Shown: in pieces, positions 39,301-48,730 of the stretch
Layout: each line of letters starts with the position of its first letter
Numbering within the stretch: the first letter of the stretch is position 1
From: Planctomycetota bacterium
GTDB lineage: Bacteria > Planctomycetota > PUPC01 > JACPCR01
Assembly (NCBI GenBank): GCA_027625095.1
Contig: JAQBXN010000006.1
Span: 62,001-126,000 of the forward strand
Reading direction: 5' to 3'
Length of the DNA: 64,000 bases
The notes under the pieces: model-generated
What the model was told of the DNA's origin: nothing
What the model saw: only the letters and a program-made list of their open reading frames with translations
The model's database searches: none
Program-made: the position numbers and the translations under genes

Positions 39301-39482
39301 CGGATAAAATCAGCCGTTTCATGGTCATTCAAATTGACCCGACACACGGAGAGTGGAAGCAATACAAGAAAGCGCTCAAGCCAACAAAGTCAGGCAAGTA
39401 CATCCTTCAGCTTGCTGTGTACTATCAGCAGAAGGACTGGTGGGGCTGGTTTGATGACGTTGAGATTCGGCGGCTGTGGTAA
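36342..39482 (+). CDS. Large DUF4838 protein with flanking carbohydrate-binding modules
   Basis: A 1046-residue secreted protein, GTG start at 36342 with GAGGAC a few bases upstream. The N-terminus has a short signal peptide (about 1-22) and a CBM4/9-like module (LLRNGDFETDKPG). The central part is DUF4838 (about 270-700), characteristic of polysaccharide-acting enzymes, with NVHWVGPGELGEVI, LWLWDGG and LLDRYLQLAYGEAAP. The C-terminal part carries a second NGSFEEGEAGDP module with a WFDDVEIRRL ending. It probably degrades or binds glycans outside the cell, though catalytic residues are not assigned for this family. It is alone on +, divergent from rsmI. Confidence 0.8.
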   Translation: MIRPYQKAAAFILSSLLLSLSAEEEPPLLRNGDFETDKPGEITIGKMPTGWTKPYASRVLQIVSETRPGSKGKQCLKIGTSEQVNAGGAYSDLVPLDPKQGLYVSGWVKPGHAEKGIVGIYFGIGWYDKLGKPIIIQKKTTVNYVYVYKNRKEGDWYRMELSVVPAKEEKEEYRSEIPHNAGFFDVRIFTLNYPAPAWIDDIEARVMNKKEVDELYAEEEKAKKEAARLNARRGIKPSLPDDLNAEWLVAGKGTKKIKEVTDDLARYISKVNGEKVSSVEWQPNKAKNVFLVTEVANAPEDIIAQLKGKRGDAFVIRYPVEVDGQKVCLMVSQDEDGYDRPVYHFLTQYMNVHWVGPGELGEVISPQPDWQLPETIDVIENPDFEMRHWYSPTFTCRQWLAAGVRMGFHHALGQVFHPHKYKDTPEVFPLVGGKRYIPVIEPGQHALGGWQPCTGNPKSIEIATKHVLDTLEKNPRMATVSLSVNDGAGNICECELCRAQDSKDAFNTGGRPNLSDRFFRFYNAVMERALEKNPDARIAVLGYGAVKTPPTEVKVHPRISVFHVQPSQEHLTAWEKSGANPNLYLWLWDGGFLTIRPDIYTLTELVRQAQKVGGIGLYSECIPHWIISAPKFYVLAHILWDTSRDPSKLLDRYLQLAYGEAAPQTRAFIDRWYEIYRRRKPEELHETSWGWRGPEQLEYLRRDDFVFMDASLKKASEATLTDKQKKRLEYLSIYYQIMRINGMEYLASQELSNEKWLMESDDDTILMTAEHTTSLTSRFNELYETHVLQDESGWMLDNKYYTEPKKKFYDQFVGQLRNTVSSNAASASDGAIGYVVRRMQEKRAKEEVLAWLESQTRKRPSLESYLGPQINKLKGVTFNNIVNNGSFEEGEAGDPPKLPGWDFYQFYGMVKNVTAKHQWKKETGHNGGSAVAMGEGRYPEMKAIIEMEADRRYELSFWYKSENRDKQSSFSIFSYEGDIKSPSEIVADKISRFMVIQIDPTHGEWKQYKKALKPTKSGKYILQLAVYYQQKDWWGWFDDVEIRRLW

Positions 39483-39526
39483 GCAATGATGGAGATTCAA
39501 TTCTTCATCTTTCCTTCCCTCCGTCC

Positions 39527-42454
39527 TCACTCCTCTAACCTGACGTTATCGATGAAGACTTCGCCATCCGGGTCATTCATTGAGAAGACGAAGACGAGGT
39601 GATTGATGGCATTGGCGCCCTCAATCTTGCCACTGTATGTCCACCCCGTGTTCGAAGACTTGAAATTACTGGCCTGCAATTTGAACGCACAATTACGAGT
39701 GGATTGCGGGCGGATGGAATCCATAGGGCATTCATAGAGGGAGCGGGAGCCACCACCTCCGGCATTCGTCATCACGGCCAGGCTCACCCGAACTTTCTGG
39801 GGAGATGGATTAATGATTCTTACGTGGATCCTGTCCATTTTTGAAAAGTCGAATCCACTTTGGAGCCCAACGTACATCTTGGTTCCAAGTCCGCCGTAAG
39901 TGACTTTGACCACCTTATTCGGGTCCTCATCTCCTTTGAGTCCTGTCACCCGGATTGTTCCCTGATGCGGATTGGAACGATCATCCCAATGAAATATCTG
40001 CCAGTTACCGGAGCCTTCCATACCGTCTGCCAAGCTGCCGCTACGGGCGATCTTATTCATCTCACGTCTATTGGATTTACTCTTCTCAGCCGCGGCCAGG
40101 AGCATCCTGGAAGATTCTGTCTTCAGCTTCTCTAATTCCTCTGCGGCCTGTTTGAAACGGTTGGTCTCCCCGAAAGTCGCAATGGCCTGGTCGGTGAGTC
40201 CCAGAACTTCATCCCACTGATTCAGCCGAAATCTCCCCCGAATCTTATTGAGGGCTATCAGAGCGTTCATCTCTTGTTCACTCTGGCCAAGGTATTCAAT
40301 TTTTTCCAGTGCAAGCGTGACTTCTTTACCCTCCACTTTCGCCTCTTCGAAATGCTCCCTGGATTTCTTGAGGTCATCCTCGGCAAAATAGAATGCCCCA
40401 AGGAGCAGGTTTTTGTCTTCGTTTCTCACCAAAGGTGCACGGGCGAGATCTAGAATGAATTCCGACTTTAGATTGCTGCTTGTGAGATTGAGGGACAAAT
40501 TCACTCCTCCGCCTTCAACTCCGCCTTCAAGCTCGATAATCTTGTTTTCCACCTTCTTGACTGTCATGTTCGTTTTGGCGTAAGTGAGGGTACGTTTGCC
40601 CTTGGCCCCCTCTTCAGCCAGGTCCATCATTTGATTCAAAAATTTTACCTGGTCGAGTTCTGCTTCCAGGGCGGGCTTGATCAAGGCGTATTCTTCATTG
40701 GCCAGGGCGAGCGATACCGATTTGGCGTAATCACCATATTTTCGGGCCTTCAGCAGAATCATGGCCTTCCCAAAGAAGCTCTTGTAGAGCGCTACTCTTT
40801 CTGTGAGGACCTTCTGTCTGATGTCGTCCTCCTGATCCAGGATGCCGGCGAGGAGATTCTGTATTTCTATCTGGTGGGCGCCCGGGAAATTCCGCACCGC
40901 TTCATTGAGCAGACTTTTGGCGGCATCCACCTTTGCTGCGGCTATGAGATCTCCTGTTTTCTTACGGACTTCGGCCAGGGCCTGGCCGACTGCGGTATCG
41001 CAGCGTTCACTCAGGCTCTGAAATTTTTCCTCCCAGATGTCAAACTGATATTTGTCAGGGAATGCTTCGATGGCGGCAATGGCGTCTTTGTAAGCACCAA
41101 GTGCCATATACCCCATGATTTTCTTTTCCTGTTCGAGGTATTTGGCCTTGGCATCGCCTTGGATGGTGTCAATCGTCTGCTGCGCTTTTCCGGCCTCAGG
41201 CGTGCCTTTGAACTGGAGCACCTGCTCATACAGGCCCAGGAGAGTGCCGAGGTCGTTCGGATTATCGAGAGTGTAGCCCTGTGCGGCCTCCAGCGCCGTC
41301 TGGGCGGTAACCTTCGGTGTCTCAGGTACAGGGGAAGGCGGTTCGAGCTTCTTGGGAACAGAGGTGGTGGCTACGGACGTCATGGCAAGAGGCGCCTTGT
41401 AGGGCTCGGAATCGTCGCCTACCAGGAAGTATGCAACGACGCCACCGACGACCATCGCCGACACCACTCCTGCCACCATGTAACCAGCGCCTGAACTTTG
41501 GTTCCTTGCAGAGGCGGCGCGGGCGCGTGGTGAAGGGGAAGATCTGCTCAGGTTGAGACTCTTTGGGATACCGCGTCCGGCATGCTTCGGATCTTCTCCC
41601 GCTTGGACAAGCTGAAGATCTTCTACCAATTGATCGGCTGTCTGATAACGATCTTCCGGTTTCTTCTCGCACATTTTCTGGAGCACTCTCCAAACGCGGT
41701 CCGAGATAGCCTTTTTGTCCTCAGGTTCCGGTAGAGGATCATTCAAATGCATGGAGGTGATGACAGCCACAGTCTCGCCATCGAACGCCGGTTTCCCAAC
41801 CAGCATGTGGTAGAACGTCATACCAAGCGAATAAATATCGGTGCGGGGATCGATGTTAAGGTCGCCCTTGATCTGCTCAGGAGAGGCATACTGCGGCGTG
41901 CCGAGCATCTTCCCGGCTTGAGTGATTAGAGCGCTCTCATCATTGGTCGCTTTAGCAAGACCAAGGTCAGTCACCTTCACTGTGCCGTCTGTGGAAATCA
42001 TGATGTTGTCAGGCTTGATGTCGCGGTGAATGATGTGTTTGGAAGCCGCATGGGCGAGACCGCTGCCGCACTGCATGATAATGTCAATGGCCTGAGCTTC
42101 GTCCATGGGCCCCCCCTGTTTCATGTATTTCGAAACAGTTTCACCGTCCACAAACTCCATGGTGAAATAGTAATACTTGCCTTCCTGGCCCACATCGAGC
42201 GCCCCGACAATATTGGGATGTGAAAGTGCAGCCGCGGAACGAGCCTCGCGCATAAAACGGTCCACGTAATTCTGATTATCGACGAATTGTTGCGCCAGGA
42301 CCTTTAGTGCCACCGTCCGGCCGAGGTTTACATCTTCCGCCTTGTAGACGGACCCCATACCACCTTGGCCAAGTTTGCCGACAATTTTGTATTTGCCGAG
42401 TTGCTGGACCTTTTGGCTTTTTGCTGCTTGCTCACCAGGGGTTCCCGCTGCCAT
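39527..42454 (-). CDS. Membrane Ser/Thr protein kinase with large extracytoplasmic domain
   Basis: A 975-residue protein. The kinase domain (20-285) has the Gly-rich loop GQGGMG, Lys51, HRDIKPDN (143-150) and DLG (163-165, in place of DFG). One transmembrane segment follows (about 325-346). Residues 350-780 are a helical, TPR-like region. The last 170 residues form a beta-sandwich resembling a carbohydrate-binding or CIA30-like module (GSGNWQIFHW, FIDNVRLEE). The layout places the sensor part outside the membrane, and the ending suggests recognition of a glycan. PVC bacteria have many such kinases. It faces zwf on the same strand; the two are 130 bases apart. Confidence 0.9.
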   Translation of the reverse strand: MAAGTPGEQAAKSQKVQQLGKYKIVGKLGQGGMGSVYKAEDVNLGRTVALKVLAQQFVDNQNYVDRFMREARSAAALSHPNIVGALDVGQEGKYYYFTMEFVDGETVSKYMKQGGPMDEAQAIDIIMQCGSGLAHAASKHIIHRDIKPDNIMISTDGTVKVTDLGLAKATNDESALITQAGKMLGTPQYASPEQIKGDLNIDPRTDIYSLGMTFYHMLVGKPAFDGETVAVITSMHLNDPLPEPEDKKAISDRVWRVLQKMCEKKPEDRYQTADQLVEDLQLVQAGEDPKHAGRGIPKSLNLSRSSPSPRARAASARNQSSGAGYMVAGVVSAMVVGGVVAYFLVGDDSEPYKAPLAMTSVATTSVPKKLEPPSPVPETPKVTAQTALEAAQGYTLDNPNDLGTLLGLYEQVLQFKGTPEAGKAQQTIDTIQGDAKAKYLEQEKKIMGYMALGAYKDAIAAIEAFPDKYQFDIWEEKFQSLSERCDTAVGQALAEVRKKTGDLIAAAKVDAAKSLLNEAVRNFPGAHQIEIQNLLAGILDQEDDIRQKVLTERVALYKSFFGKAMILLKARKYGDYAKSVSLALANEEYALIKPALEAELDQVKFLNQMMDLAEEGAKGKRTLTYAKTNMTVKKVENKIIELEGGVEGGGVNLSLNLTSSNLKSEFILDLARAPLVRNEDKNLLLGAFYFAEDDLKKSREHFEEAKVEGKEVTLALEKIEYLGQSEQEMNALIALNKIRGRFRLNQWDEVLGLTDQAIATFGETNRFKQAAEELEKLKTESSRMLLAAAEKSKSNRREMNKIARSGSLADGMEGSGNWQIFHWDDRSNPHQGTIRVTGLKGDEDPNKVVKVTYGGLGTKMYVGLQSGFDFSKMDRIHVRIINPSPQKVRVSLAVMTNAGGGGSRSLYECPMDSIRPQSTRNCAFKLQASNFKSSNTGWTYSGKIEGANAINHLVFVFSMNDPDGEVFIDNVRLEE

Positions 42455-42588
42455 TGTTCACACTCCTCTGATTGGATTGCAATTTTGGTTCGTACCGCCA
42501 ACAACGGGGTTAGTTTAAGCGGGAGTCCAGATTGCTTCAATAAATGGATTTGTGAACTTCAAGCGGCTGGAAGTGGTTACCGATCACT

Positions 42589-44136
42589 CTAATCGATGAT
42601 CCGCCAGGCCCGCCCATCCCTGGCCAACAGGTTATTTGCGCTCTTTGGCCCCCAGGTTCCAGCAGTATAGTTTGGGAAATCACGGGCCGGCAAGGCGCGC
42701 CACACATCCAGGATCGGCTGGGCGATCCTCCAGGCCTGTTCGACAAGATCGGTGCGGGAAAAGAGGGTGGCATCCCCGACCATGCAATCGTAAATGAGGC
42801 GTTCATAGCCAGTGCCACGGGCCGCCTGGAAAGCATCTTCATACTCGAACTGCATGCGCACATTCTGGAGGTGCATGGATACACCCGGCACTTTCGCCTG
42901 GAACTTTATTTCGATTCCCTGTTCAGGCTGGATATTGAAGACCAGCTCGTTAGCCTCGAGGTGATCCACTGGGGTGTCACGGAAAAGAACTTCCGGTGCC
43001 TTTTTGAATCGAATCACGATCTCAGTGTATTTTCGGCTCAGTGCTTTGCCCGATCGCAAGTAGATGGGCACGCCAACCCAGCGCCAGTTATCCACATGCA
43101 GCTTGACCGCTGCAAAGGTCTCTGTGTGGGATTCTGGATTCACATCCGGAGCTTGTCGATAACCAACCATCGGTTCGTCGTTTTGATCTGTCCCGGGACC
43201 GTACTGACCCCGCACGCAATCTTCGAGGACGGCCTGTGGCTCCATGATGCGGACGGCTTCAAGGAGCTTTGCCTTTTCGTTGCGGATGGCATCAGCCTGG
43301 AACGAATTCGGAGTCTCCATACACAGGTAGGCGAGCATCTGGAACATGTGATTCTGCATCATGTCCTTCAGCACTCCAGTCTTGTCGTAGTAGCCGCCGC
43401 GCAGCTCTACGCCCACTCGTTCGGCTACGGTGAACTGGATGTGGTCCACATAATTTTTATTCCACAGCGGCTCGAAGATTCCGTTCGAGAAGCGGAAAGT
43501 TAAGAGATTCTGGACCGTCTCTTTGCCGAGGTAATGATCGATCCGATAAATCTGATCTTCTTCCCAATGAGTAAGGATATCCTTACTCAAGTTCACGCAG
43601 CTCTCGAGGTCGCTTCCAAAGGGCTTCTCAATAATGAGGCGCCGCCAGCCTTTATCGGATTTATTCATTCCGGCTTCACCGATCATACGTGCCAGGAGGC
43701 CGAAGACGACAGGTGGCGTAGCGGTGTAGTAAAGCACGTTTCCGCCGGTGTTATTCTCTTTGGAGACCTTGTCGATCTCGGCCTGTATGTTCTTGAACAG
43801 CTTCGGATCACCGAAGTTACCAACCAGATAGCTGAATTTTTTTACAAAACCAGCCCATCGATCAGGTTCGAAATCGCGTGTGGAGAAATCCTGAATGTTC
43901 TCCGTCAAGTTGTTTCGAAACTCTTCGGTCGTCAGTTCGGCATTCGAAGCCCCTATGATTGCGAATCTATCAGAGAGCAGATTGTCACAATACAGATTCC
44001 AAAGCGCGGGTAGAAGGAGACGTTTAGTCAGATCCCCTGAAGCGCCGAAGATTACGATAGTGGCTGGTTCGGCGCACGGGTCTGAACCGTGTGTACCAGC
44101 AATCGAAGATTGGGAAACAACTTTTGTATTTTTCAT
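42589..44136 (-). CDS. zwf: Glucose-6-phosphate dehydrogenase
   Basis: A 515-residue enzyme with the NADP site IFGASGDLTKR, the active-site signature RIDHYLGKE and family blocks such as IIEKPFGSD. It makes 6-phosphogluconolactone and NADPH in the cytosol. I use the ATG at 44136; the frame goes on to 44265 but those 43 residues run through a palindromic repeat and match nothing. It follows gnd on the same strand. A lactonase-like gene at 56068-57141 could supply the middle step, though it is 12 kb away. Confidence 0.97.
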   Translation of the reverse strand: MKNTKVVSQSSIAGTHGSDPCAEPATIVIFGASGDLTKRLLLPALWNLYCDNLLSDRFAIIGASNAELTTEEFRNNLTENIQDFSTRDFEPDRWAGFVKKFSYLVGNFGDPKLFKNIQAEIDKVSKENNTGGNVLYYTATPPVVFGLLARMIGEAGMNKSDKGWRRLIIEKPFGSDLESCVNLSKDILTHWEEDQIYRIDHYLGKETVQNLLTFRFSNGIFEPLWNKNYVDHIQFTVAERVGVELRGGYYDKTGVLKDMMQNHMFQMLAYLCMETPNSFQADAIRNEKAKLLEAVRIMEPQAVLEDCVRGQYGPGTDQNDEPMVGYRQAPDVNPESHTETFAAVKLHVDNWRWVGVPIYLRSGKALSRKYTEIVIRFKKAPEVLFRDTPVDHLEANELVFNIQPEQGIEIKFQAKVPGVSMHLQNVRMQFEYEDAFQAARGTGYERLIYDCMVGDATLFSRTDLVEQAWRIAQPILDVWRALPARDFPNYTAGTWGPKSANNLLARDGRAWRIID

Positions 44137-44210
44137 AGTTGGCGTTCGTAATTCTTGATGATGGCAGTCACTCAGCCTGCCGGGAATGGAAAGTCGCAGA
44201 GAATATTGCG

Positions 44211-44234
44211 GCTCGACCTGCCGGCAGGTCGAGC
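44211..44234. repeat. Perfect 24-bp palindrome between gnd and zwf
   Basis: GCTCGACCTGCC and its exact reverse complement abut with no spacer (44211-44234). No T run follows, so it is a palindromic repeat or an mRNA-stabilising hairpin and not a classic terminator. Confidence 0.75.
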
Positions 44235-44265
44235 CACGTCGAGGCAATCGCAAAAAAGCCGTCAA

Positions 44266-45237
44266 TTATCCGCCTGCAGCCCTTTCGATATGGCCGCCAA
44301 ACTTCATGCGCATGGCGGAGAGCACCTTTTCGGCGTAAGTGTGCTCCTGGCGGGAGCGGAAACGAGTGAAGAGTGCAGCCGTAAGAATATCGGCAGGAGT
44401 GGCCTGCTCGACCGCTGCCATCACAGTCCAGCGTCCTTCTCCGGAATCACTGACCACGCCGGTGTATTCGGAGAGATTGGGACTCTCCATCAGAGCGATT
44501 GCCGTGAGGTCAAGCAGCCAAGAGCCAATGACACTTCCCCGTCTCCAGACCTCAGCAATATCGGCCATGTTGAAGTCGTAGTTGTATTCCTCTGTCTGGG
44601 CATTCTTAATGATGTCGAGCCCTTCACCGTATGCCTGCATGAGGCCGTATTCGATGCCGTTGTGAACCATCTTCACGAAGTGGCCGGCACCGGCGGGCCC
44701 GCAATGCAGGTAGCCTTGCTGAGAAGTGCCCTTGTCGTTCTCCCGGCCTGGTGTGTCCTCGATATCCCCTTTCCCTGGGCCGAGCGTCTTAAAGATAGGA
44801 TCAAGGTGTTGGACGATTTCAGTTTCACCGCCAATCATCATGCAGTAACCGCGGTCGATGCCCCACACACCACCACTTGTGCCTACGTCCACATAATGGA
44901 TGCCCTTCTCGCACAGCCCTTTCGATCGGCGGATGTCATCCTTGAACATGGAGTTCCCACCGTCAATAATGATGTCCCCTTCATCCATCAGGCCGGCCAG
45001 CTCCTGCACTGTATTTTCTGTCGGAGCCCCGCATGGAACCATAACCCATGCCGCTCTCGGTTTCTTCAGCTTGGACACGAAATCTGCCAGAGATTTCGCT
45101 CCGGTGGCCCCTTCTTTGGCCAACTCATTTACACTCTCAGGGCTCCGATCGTAAACAACCATATTGTGGCCGTTCCGCATCAGACGACGTGCCATATTTC
45201 CGCCCATCCGTCCTAATCCAATCATTCCCATTTGCAT
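44266..45237 (-). CDS. gnd: 6-phosphogluconate dehydrogenase, decarboxylating, short form
   Basis: A 323-residue enzyme with the NADP-binding GLGRMGGNM block, [19 protein letters not shown], and the [18 protein letters not shown] active-site segment. It makes ribulose 5-phosphate, CO2 and NADPH or NADH. It belongs to the short (about 300 to 330-residue) group found in many anaerobes and PVC bacteria, not the 470-residue form. I chose the ATG at 45237, which has GAGGTG 7 bases upstream; the earlier GTG at 45246 lies inside that ribosome binding site. It is upstream of zwf on the same strand. Confidence 0.96.
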   Translation of the reverse strand: MQMGMIGLGRMGGNMARRLMRNGHNMVVYDRSPESVNELAKEGATGAKSLADFVSKLKKPRAAWVMVPCGAPTENTVQELAGLMDEGDIIIDGGNSMFKDDIRRSKGLCEKGIHYVDVGTSGGVWGIDRGYCMMIGGETEIVQHLDPIFKTLGPGKGDIEDTPGRENDKGTSQQGYLHCGPAGAGHFVKMVHNGIEYGLMQAYGEGLDIIKNAQTEEYNYDFNMADIAEVWRRGSVIGSWLLDLTAIALMESPNLSEYTGVVSDSGEGRWTVMAAVEQATPADILTAALFTRFRSRQEHTYAEKVLSAMRMKFGGHIERAAGG

Positions 45238-45405
45238 GGTAGACACCTCAAAATATTGGGAAAAAAAACTTCAAGGCCGTCATGGCCAAACGTCTGGCAT
45301 ATTGACTCCGATTCGATTTTGAGTCAACGCAATTACGGACATCCGGCGAAATTGGCAGTAATGATTCAGTTGTCCAAGTAACGCGCTCTGTGTCATATTG
45401 TTCTG

Positions 45406-48400
45406 ATGGCTTTTCAACCAAGACAACTTAGCCGGGAAACGCCTCTTCCGGGCCTGCAATTGGTCGCTTCCAAGGCCGTAAAACCGGCACTGGAGGCTTT
45501 TAATAAAAGGCTGAGAGCTGTGGGGATAAATCTTGACCTGGTGGGGGAAGAGGCACCCCGGGACAGGCACTCGCTGGTTGCCGGCAACCTGCAAACTCAT
45601 TCGTGGATCAAAGATCTCTATTTCCGCAGTTGGCTGTGTACGGATGCTCTACATCCAGGCCCCGAAGGCTTTGAACTCAAGACTCTCTGCAGCCCGTTCG
45701 CGCCACAAGTGAACATCTTGCTGGTAGGGGTCTCAGATGAGGCCGGGCTTGAAGCAGGGCTTGATCGTCTGTCTGCTATCCTCACCCGGCACTCGGAGCA
45801 GGTGCCTTTCCTGTTCGAGGCATCGACCTCGGATGAAGTTCTCTTCTTGCGGGAAGCTGAAGCTGAAGGACGCTGGCCGACAGGGCTGTCATCGGGGGCA
45901 TACGCTGTTTACACGGGCGAGCCAGGATTGGCAGAAGCTTTCAAAAATTTCCTGCTTGAGGGAAATCCACTGCCACCCGAGCAAATCGCCGCCGCAGTCG
46001 TTTTGTACCGACTGCTCGAGCCGCTCGATCTCTGGGATGAAAACGCGCGGCAATCCGTACTCGACCAATTCCATGAATTTGCGACAGGAACTAACGGCAT
46101 AAACCGGTTCGGGGAACTCGACTCTGATTTGCCAGGCCGATTCAAAAATCCAATGACTGTTGAAGACTGCCGGTGCGCGCTCGCCACATATTTTATTGCC
46201 GACTACTTTCATCAATTCCATGAACTGCCCGAGGCGGCGAAGTGGCTGGTACGCGTTCAGAGGATATTTGAATCACAGGCAAAATTTGTTGGTTGCTCGA
46301 GCGATTCGCCGAACATCCGCTGGAACGTGATCGCTCAGAATATCGCCCGCTATGCCCTCGCAAGCGACAATGTCGAATTTCTTGGCTCCGAATTCAGAGA
46401 GTCGATTCTCAGAGGTCTCCAATGTTTTACTAACCAGGGACAGCACCCGCTTTACGGAAAAAATTCAGTACCCGGTTCGGCCGCCTGGGTCCTCTACGGA
46501 ATGGCTGCAGCCCTTTATGAAGACGGCACTTTCTTGGCCCCCTTCAGATACTGGGATCAGGAAATGAGCCATGCTCTCCTCCCTTGGCACAGTGGGGATG
46601 AGCCGCTACGTTCGTTCGCAATCAAGTTGGAAGAGAAACACGAGCCCAGTCTTATCGGTATCCGAATCAGTGATCTTGATCCAATATTCTGCCCAGATCA
46701 GGAATCCCGCTATTTTGACAAAATAAGTTTTCGATCCGGCCTCCGCCGGGAGGACGATTATCTCCTGCTTGATGGTTTTTCGGGTGGAGAACACTCATAT
46801 GAGAGTGCGAACTGCATTAAGGAAATGCACATGCGCGGTTTCCCATGGCTTATATCCGCAGATACAGGACTGAGGGAAGCCAGTCTCGCGGCACAGAATG
46901 GCGTGCTACTCATCAAAGACGGACAGCGAGGCATCGCCCCCAAATATGCGAAGGTGCTGGATTCGCATTTCCTTGCTTCGGGAGGTCATGTTGTCACACG
47001 CATGAATGACTACTCCGGCGCCGATTGGACCCGATCCATTTTTTGGCGGGCGTCAGGGTTCGTCCTCGTCATTGATGAAATTGAAGTCAATGAACCCGGC
47101 CGATTTCAGATGGAAACGAGATGGACTTGTCTCGGGGACCCAGTCCCGGGAAGGTGGCTTGCATTTGAAATGGAGGACAAGAATTTTCAGAGAGTCAGGC
47201 TCGGTGTCGGCTGGGAAGAAAAAGTCGAAGCAGAAATGGAAACCCTGGACCTGAGCAACGAAGCCTATTCCTATTACGTAGATCAAAATTACAGCGAATA
47301 TGACTTCTTTCCCACGGTTGATCTCCCCGCAGCCGCTCACCGAATTCGTCTTCGAAAAATTTTCGATGGGAAACCGGGTGAACGGGCATCGATTGCCACC
47401 CGATTTGTATGTACCCAAGCCAATGAAAAAGGCCCATCCCACCTTGAAAGAGATACCACAGTAATATTTGTTGAAGTCCCTGGGGAAAAGGTTGAGGAAT
47501 TCCCGTTCGTAGACAATGTCCAACCCATTTCTCTGGACAAAGAAATTCAGGAATCACGGCCAGAGCCAATCCTGCACCCAAGAAAGCCAAGCGCTCTAAC
47601 ACTGGACTGTTCCAGGGAACATCTGTTGATTGGCTATGAAGATGGCCACCTGAAACGAATTCAGCTTTCATCGGACGAGACAGTAACTGAAGACAATCTG
47701 GAAGGCCGTATTGAGGCAATTACAACCTTGATGGTTGGCGGCAGAGTCTATTATTATGCCGGCACAAGCGAAGGTGATTTTGTCTGCTTTGGCCCACAAG
47801 GCGAACGGATATGGACGAAGCGCATAGAAGTGTCTGAAAGTGATATTTCAGTAAAGCTCGTCTCGGGCTGGAGTACGCATCAGCCGTGTGTGCGTGCCCT
47901 GGCCTCCAAATCGGTCGGCAACCAACCGGTCCTGATAGCCGGTTACGGAGATGGCCATCTCCGTCGAATCACGCCCCTTGAAGGGACAGAGCTCTGGGAG
48001 CAACAGTTACCAGGGGGGACTGCAGCTCATATTCTCCTCGCTGACATCACCGGAAACGGGCGGACCGAAGTTGCGGTAGGCACATCAAATCCCTCAGTTC
48101 ACGGCTTCATTTCTCTGTTTACCATTGGAGGTGAAAGACTGCCGGAATTAAAAACTGAATGGGACAGCGACTGGTCGATGCCGACAGAAATGACTGCACT
48201 GCTGGCTGCGGATATAGACAGAGATGGCCGAATCGAAATCATAAGGGGAGCAGCAAATAGCACAGAACACGTTACTTGCTGGCGCGGTGCCACCCCGCTG
48301 TGGAGTCATGACACTGGTGAGTACCCAACAGTCCTGTGTGCCATCCCAGGCAACAGAATTCTGGTGGGATCAAGGAGTGGGTGGATTTTATTAATCAGTC

Positions 48401-48630
48401 CCGCCGGGAATATAACCCACCGGCTTTACGCAGGAGAAACCATCAGTTGCGGGGTTACGCTTGAAGACCAATTTGTGGTAGGTGGCCGGTCAGGAGGCCT
48501 TTTCCAACTGGTCCCTCATTCAGGTCAATTCACGCTGCTGCGTCGGTTCAGCAGCCCCGTGGAAAAGATGGCGTCCATCCATGGACGGCTTTACGTATTT
48601 ATGGAGTCCGGCGAGTTCTTTATTGAGTAG
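45406..48630 (+). CDS. Heparinase II/III-like enzyme fused to beta-propeller, cytosolic
   Basis: A 1074-residue protein with no visible signal peptide. The first 110 residues form an N-terminal domain. Residues about 170-430 look like the (alpha/alpha)-toroid of polysaccharide lyases or heparinase II/III-like proteins. Residues about 470-720 are a beta-sandwich (for example RGFPWLISADTGLREA, WRASGFVLVIDEIEV). Residues 750-1074 are a beta-propeller with repeated LLIGYEDGHLKRI and AVGTSNPS blocks. Similar catalytic domains cleave uronic-acid-containing glycans. The lack of a signal and the fused propeller suggest an intracellular or non-classically exported form. The specific activity is unknown. 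No operon partner. Confidence 0.6.
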   Translation: MAFQPRQLSRETPLPGLQLVASKAVKPALEAFNKRLRAVGINLDLVGEEAPRDRHSLVAGNLQTHSWIKDLYFRSWLCTDALHPGPEGFELKTLCSPFAPQVNILLVGVSDEAGLEAGLDRLSAILTRHSEQVPFLFEASTSDEVLFLREAEAEGRWPTGLSSGAYAVYTGEPGLAEAFKNFLLEGNPLPPEQIAAAVVLYRLLEPLDLWDENARQSVLDQFHEFATGTNGINRFGELDSDLPGRFKNPMTVEDCRCALATYFIADYFHQFHELPEAAKWLVRVQRIFESQAKFVGCSSDSPNIRWNVIAQNIARYALASDNVEFLGSEFRESILRGLQCFTNQGQHPLYGKNSVPGSAAWVLYGMAAALYEDGTFLAPFRYWDQEMSHALLPWHSGDEPLRSFAIKLEEKHEPSLIGIRISDLDPIFCPDQESRYFDKISFRSGLRREDDYLLLDGFSGGEHSYESANCIKEMHMRGFPWLISADTGLREASLAAQNGVLLIKDGQRGIAPKYAKVLDSHFLASGGHVVTRMNDYSGADWTRSIFWRASGFVLVIDEIEVNEPGRFQMETRWTCLGDPVPGRWLAFEMEDKNFQRVRLGVGWEEKVEAEMETLDLSNEAYSYYVDQNYSEYDFFPTVDLPAAAHRIRLRKIFDGKPGERASIATRFVCTQANEKGPSHLERDTTVIFVEVPGEKVEEFPFVDNVQPISLDKEIQESRPEPILHPRKPSALTLDCSREHLLIGYEDGHLKRIQLSSDETVTEDNLEGRIEAITTLMVGGRVYYYAGTSEGDFVCFGPQGERIWTKRIEVSESDISVKLVSGWSTHQPCVRALASKSVGNQPVLIAGYGDGHLRRITPLEGTELWEQQLPGGTAAHILLADITGNGRTEVAVGTSNPSVHGFISLFTIGGERLPELKTEWDSDWSMPTEMTALLAADIDRDGRIEIIRGAANSTEHVTCWRGATPLWSHDTGEYPTVLCAIPGNRILVGSRSGWILLISPAGNITHRLYAGETISCGVTLEDQFVVGGRSGGLFQLVPHSGQFTLLRRFSSPVEKMASIHGRLYVFMESGEFFIE

Positions 48631-48730
48631 AGAATTAACGTAAACAGAGAAAACAGGGTTCATTAGATGATCCCTGTCTCTGTTCCTTCCAGTTAATTCG
48701 CCTGGTGGCGCCCCGAGGCAGCGGAAGGGG

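Noticed and set aside
42589..44265. Longer zwf frame starting at 44265
   Set aside because: The extra 43 residues run through the perfect palindrome at 44211-44234 and match nothing in the family.
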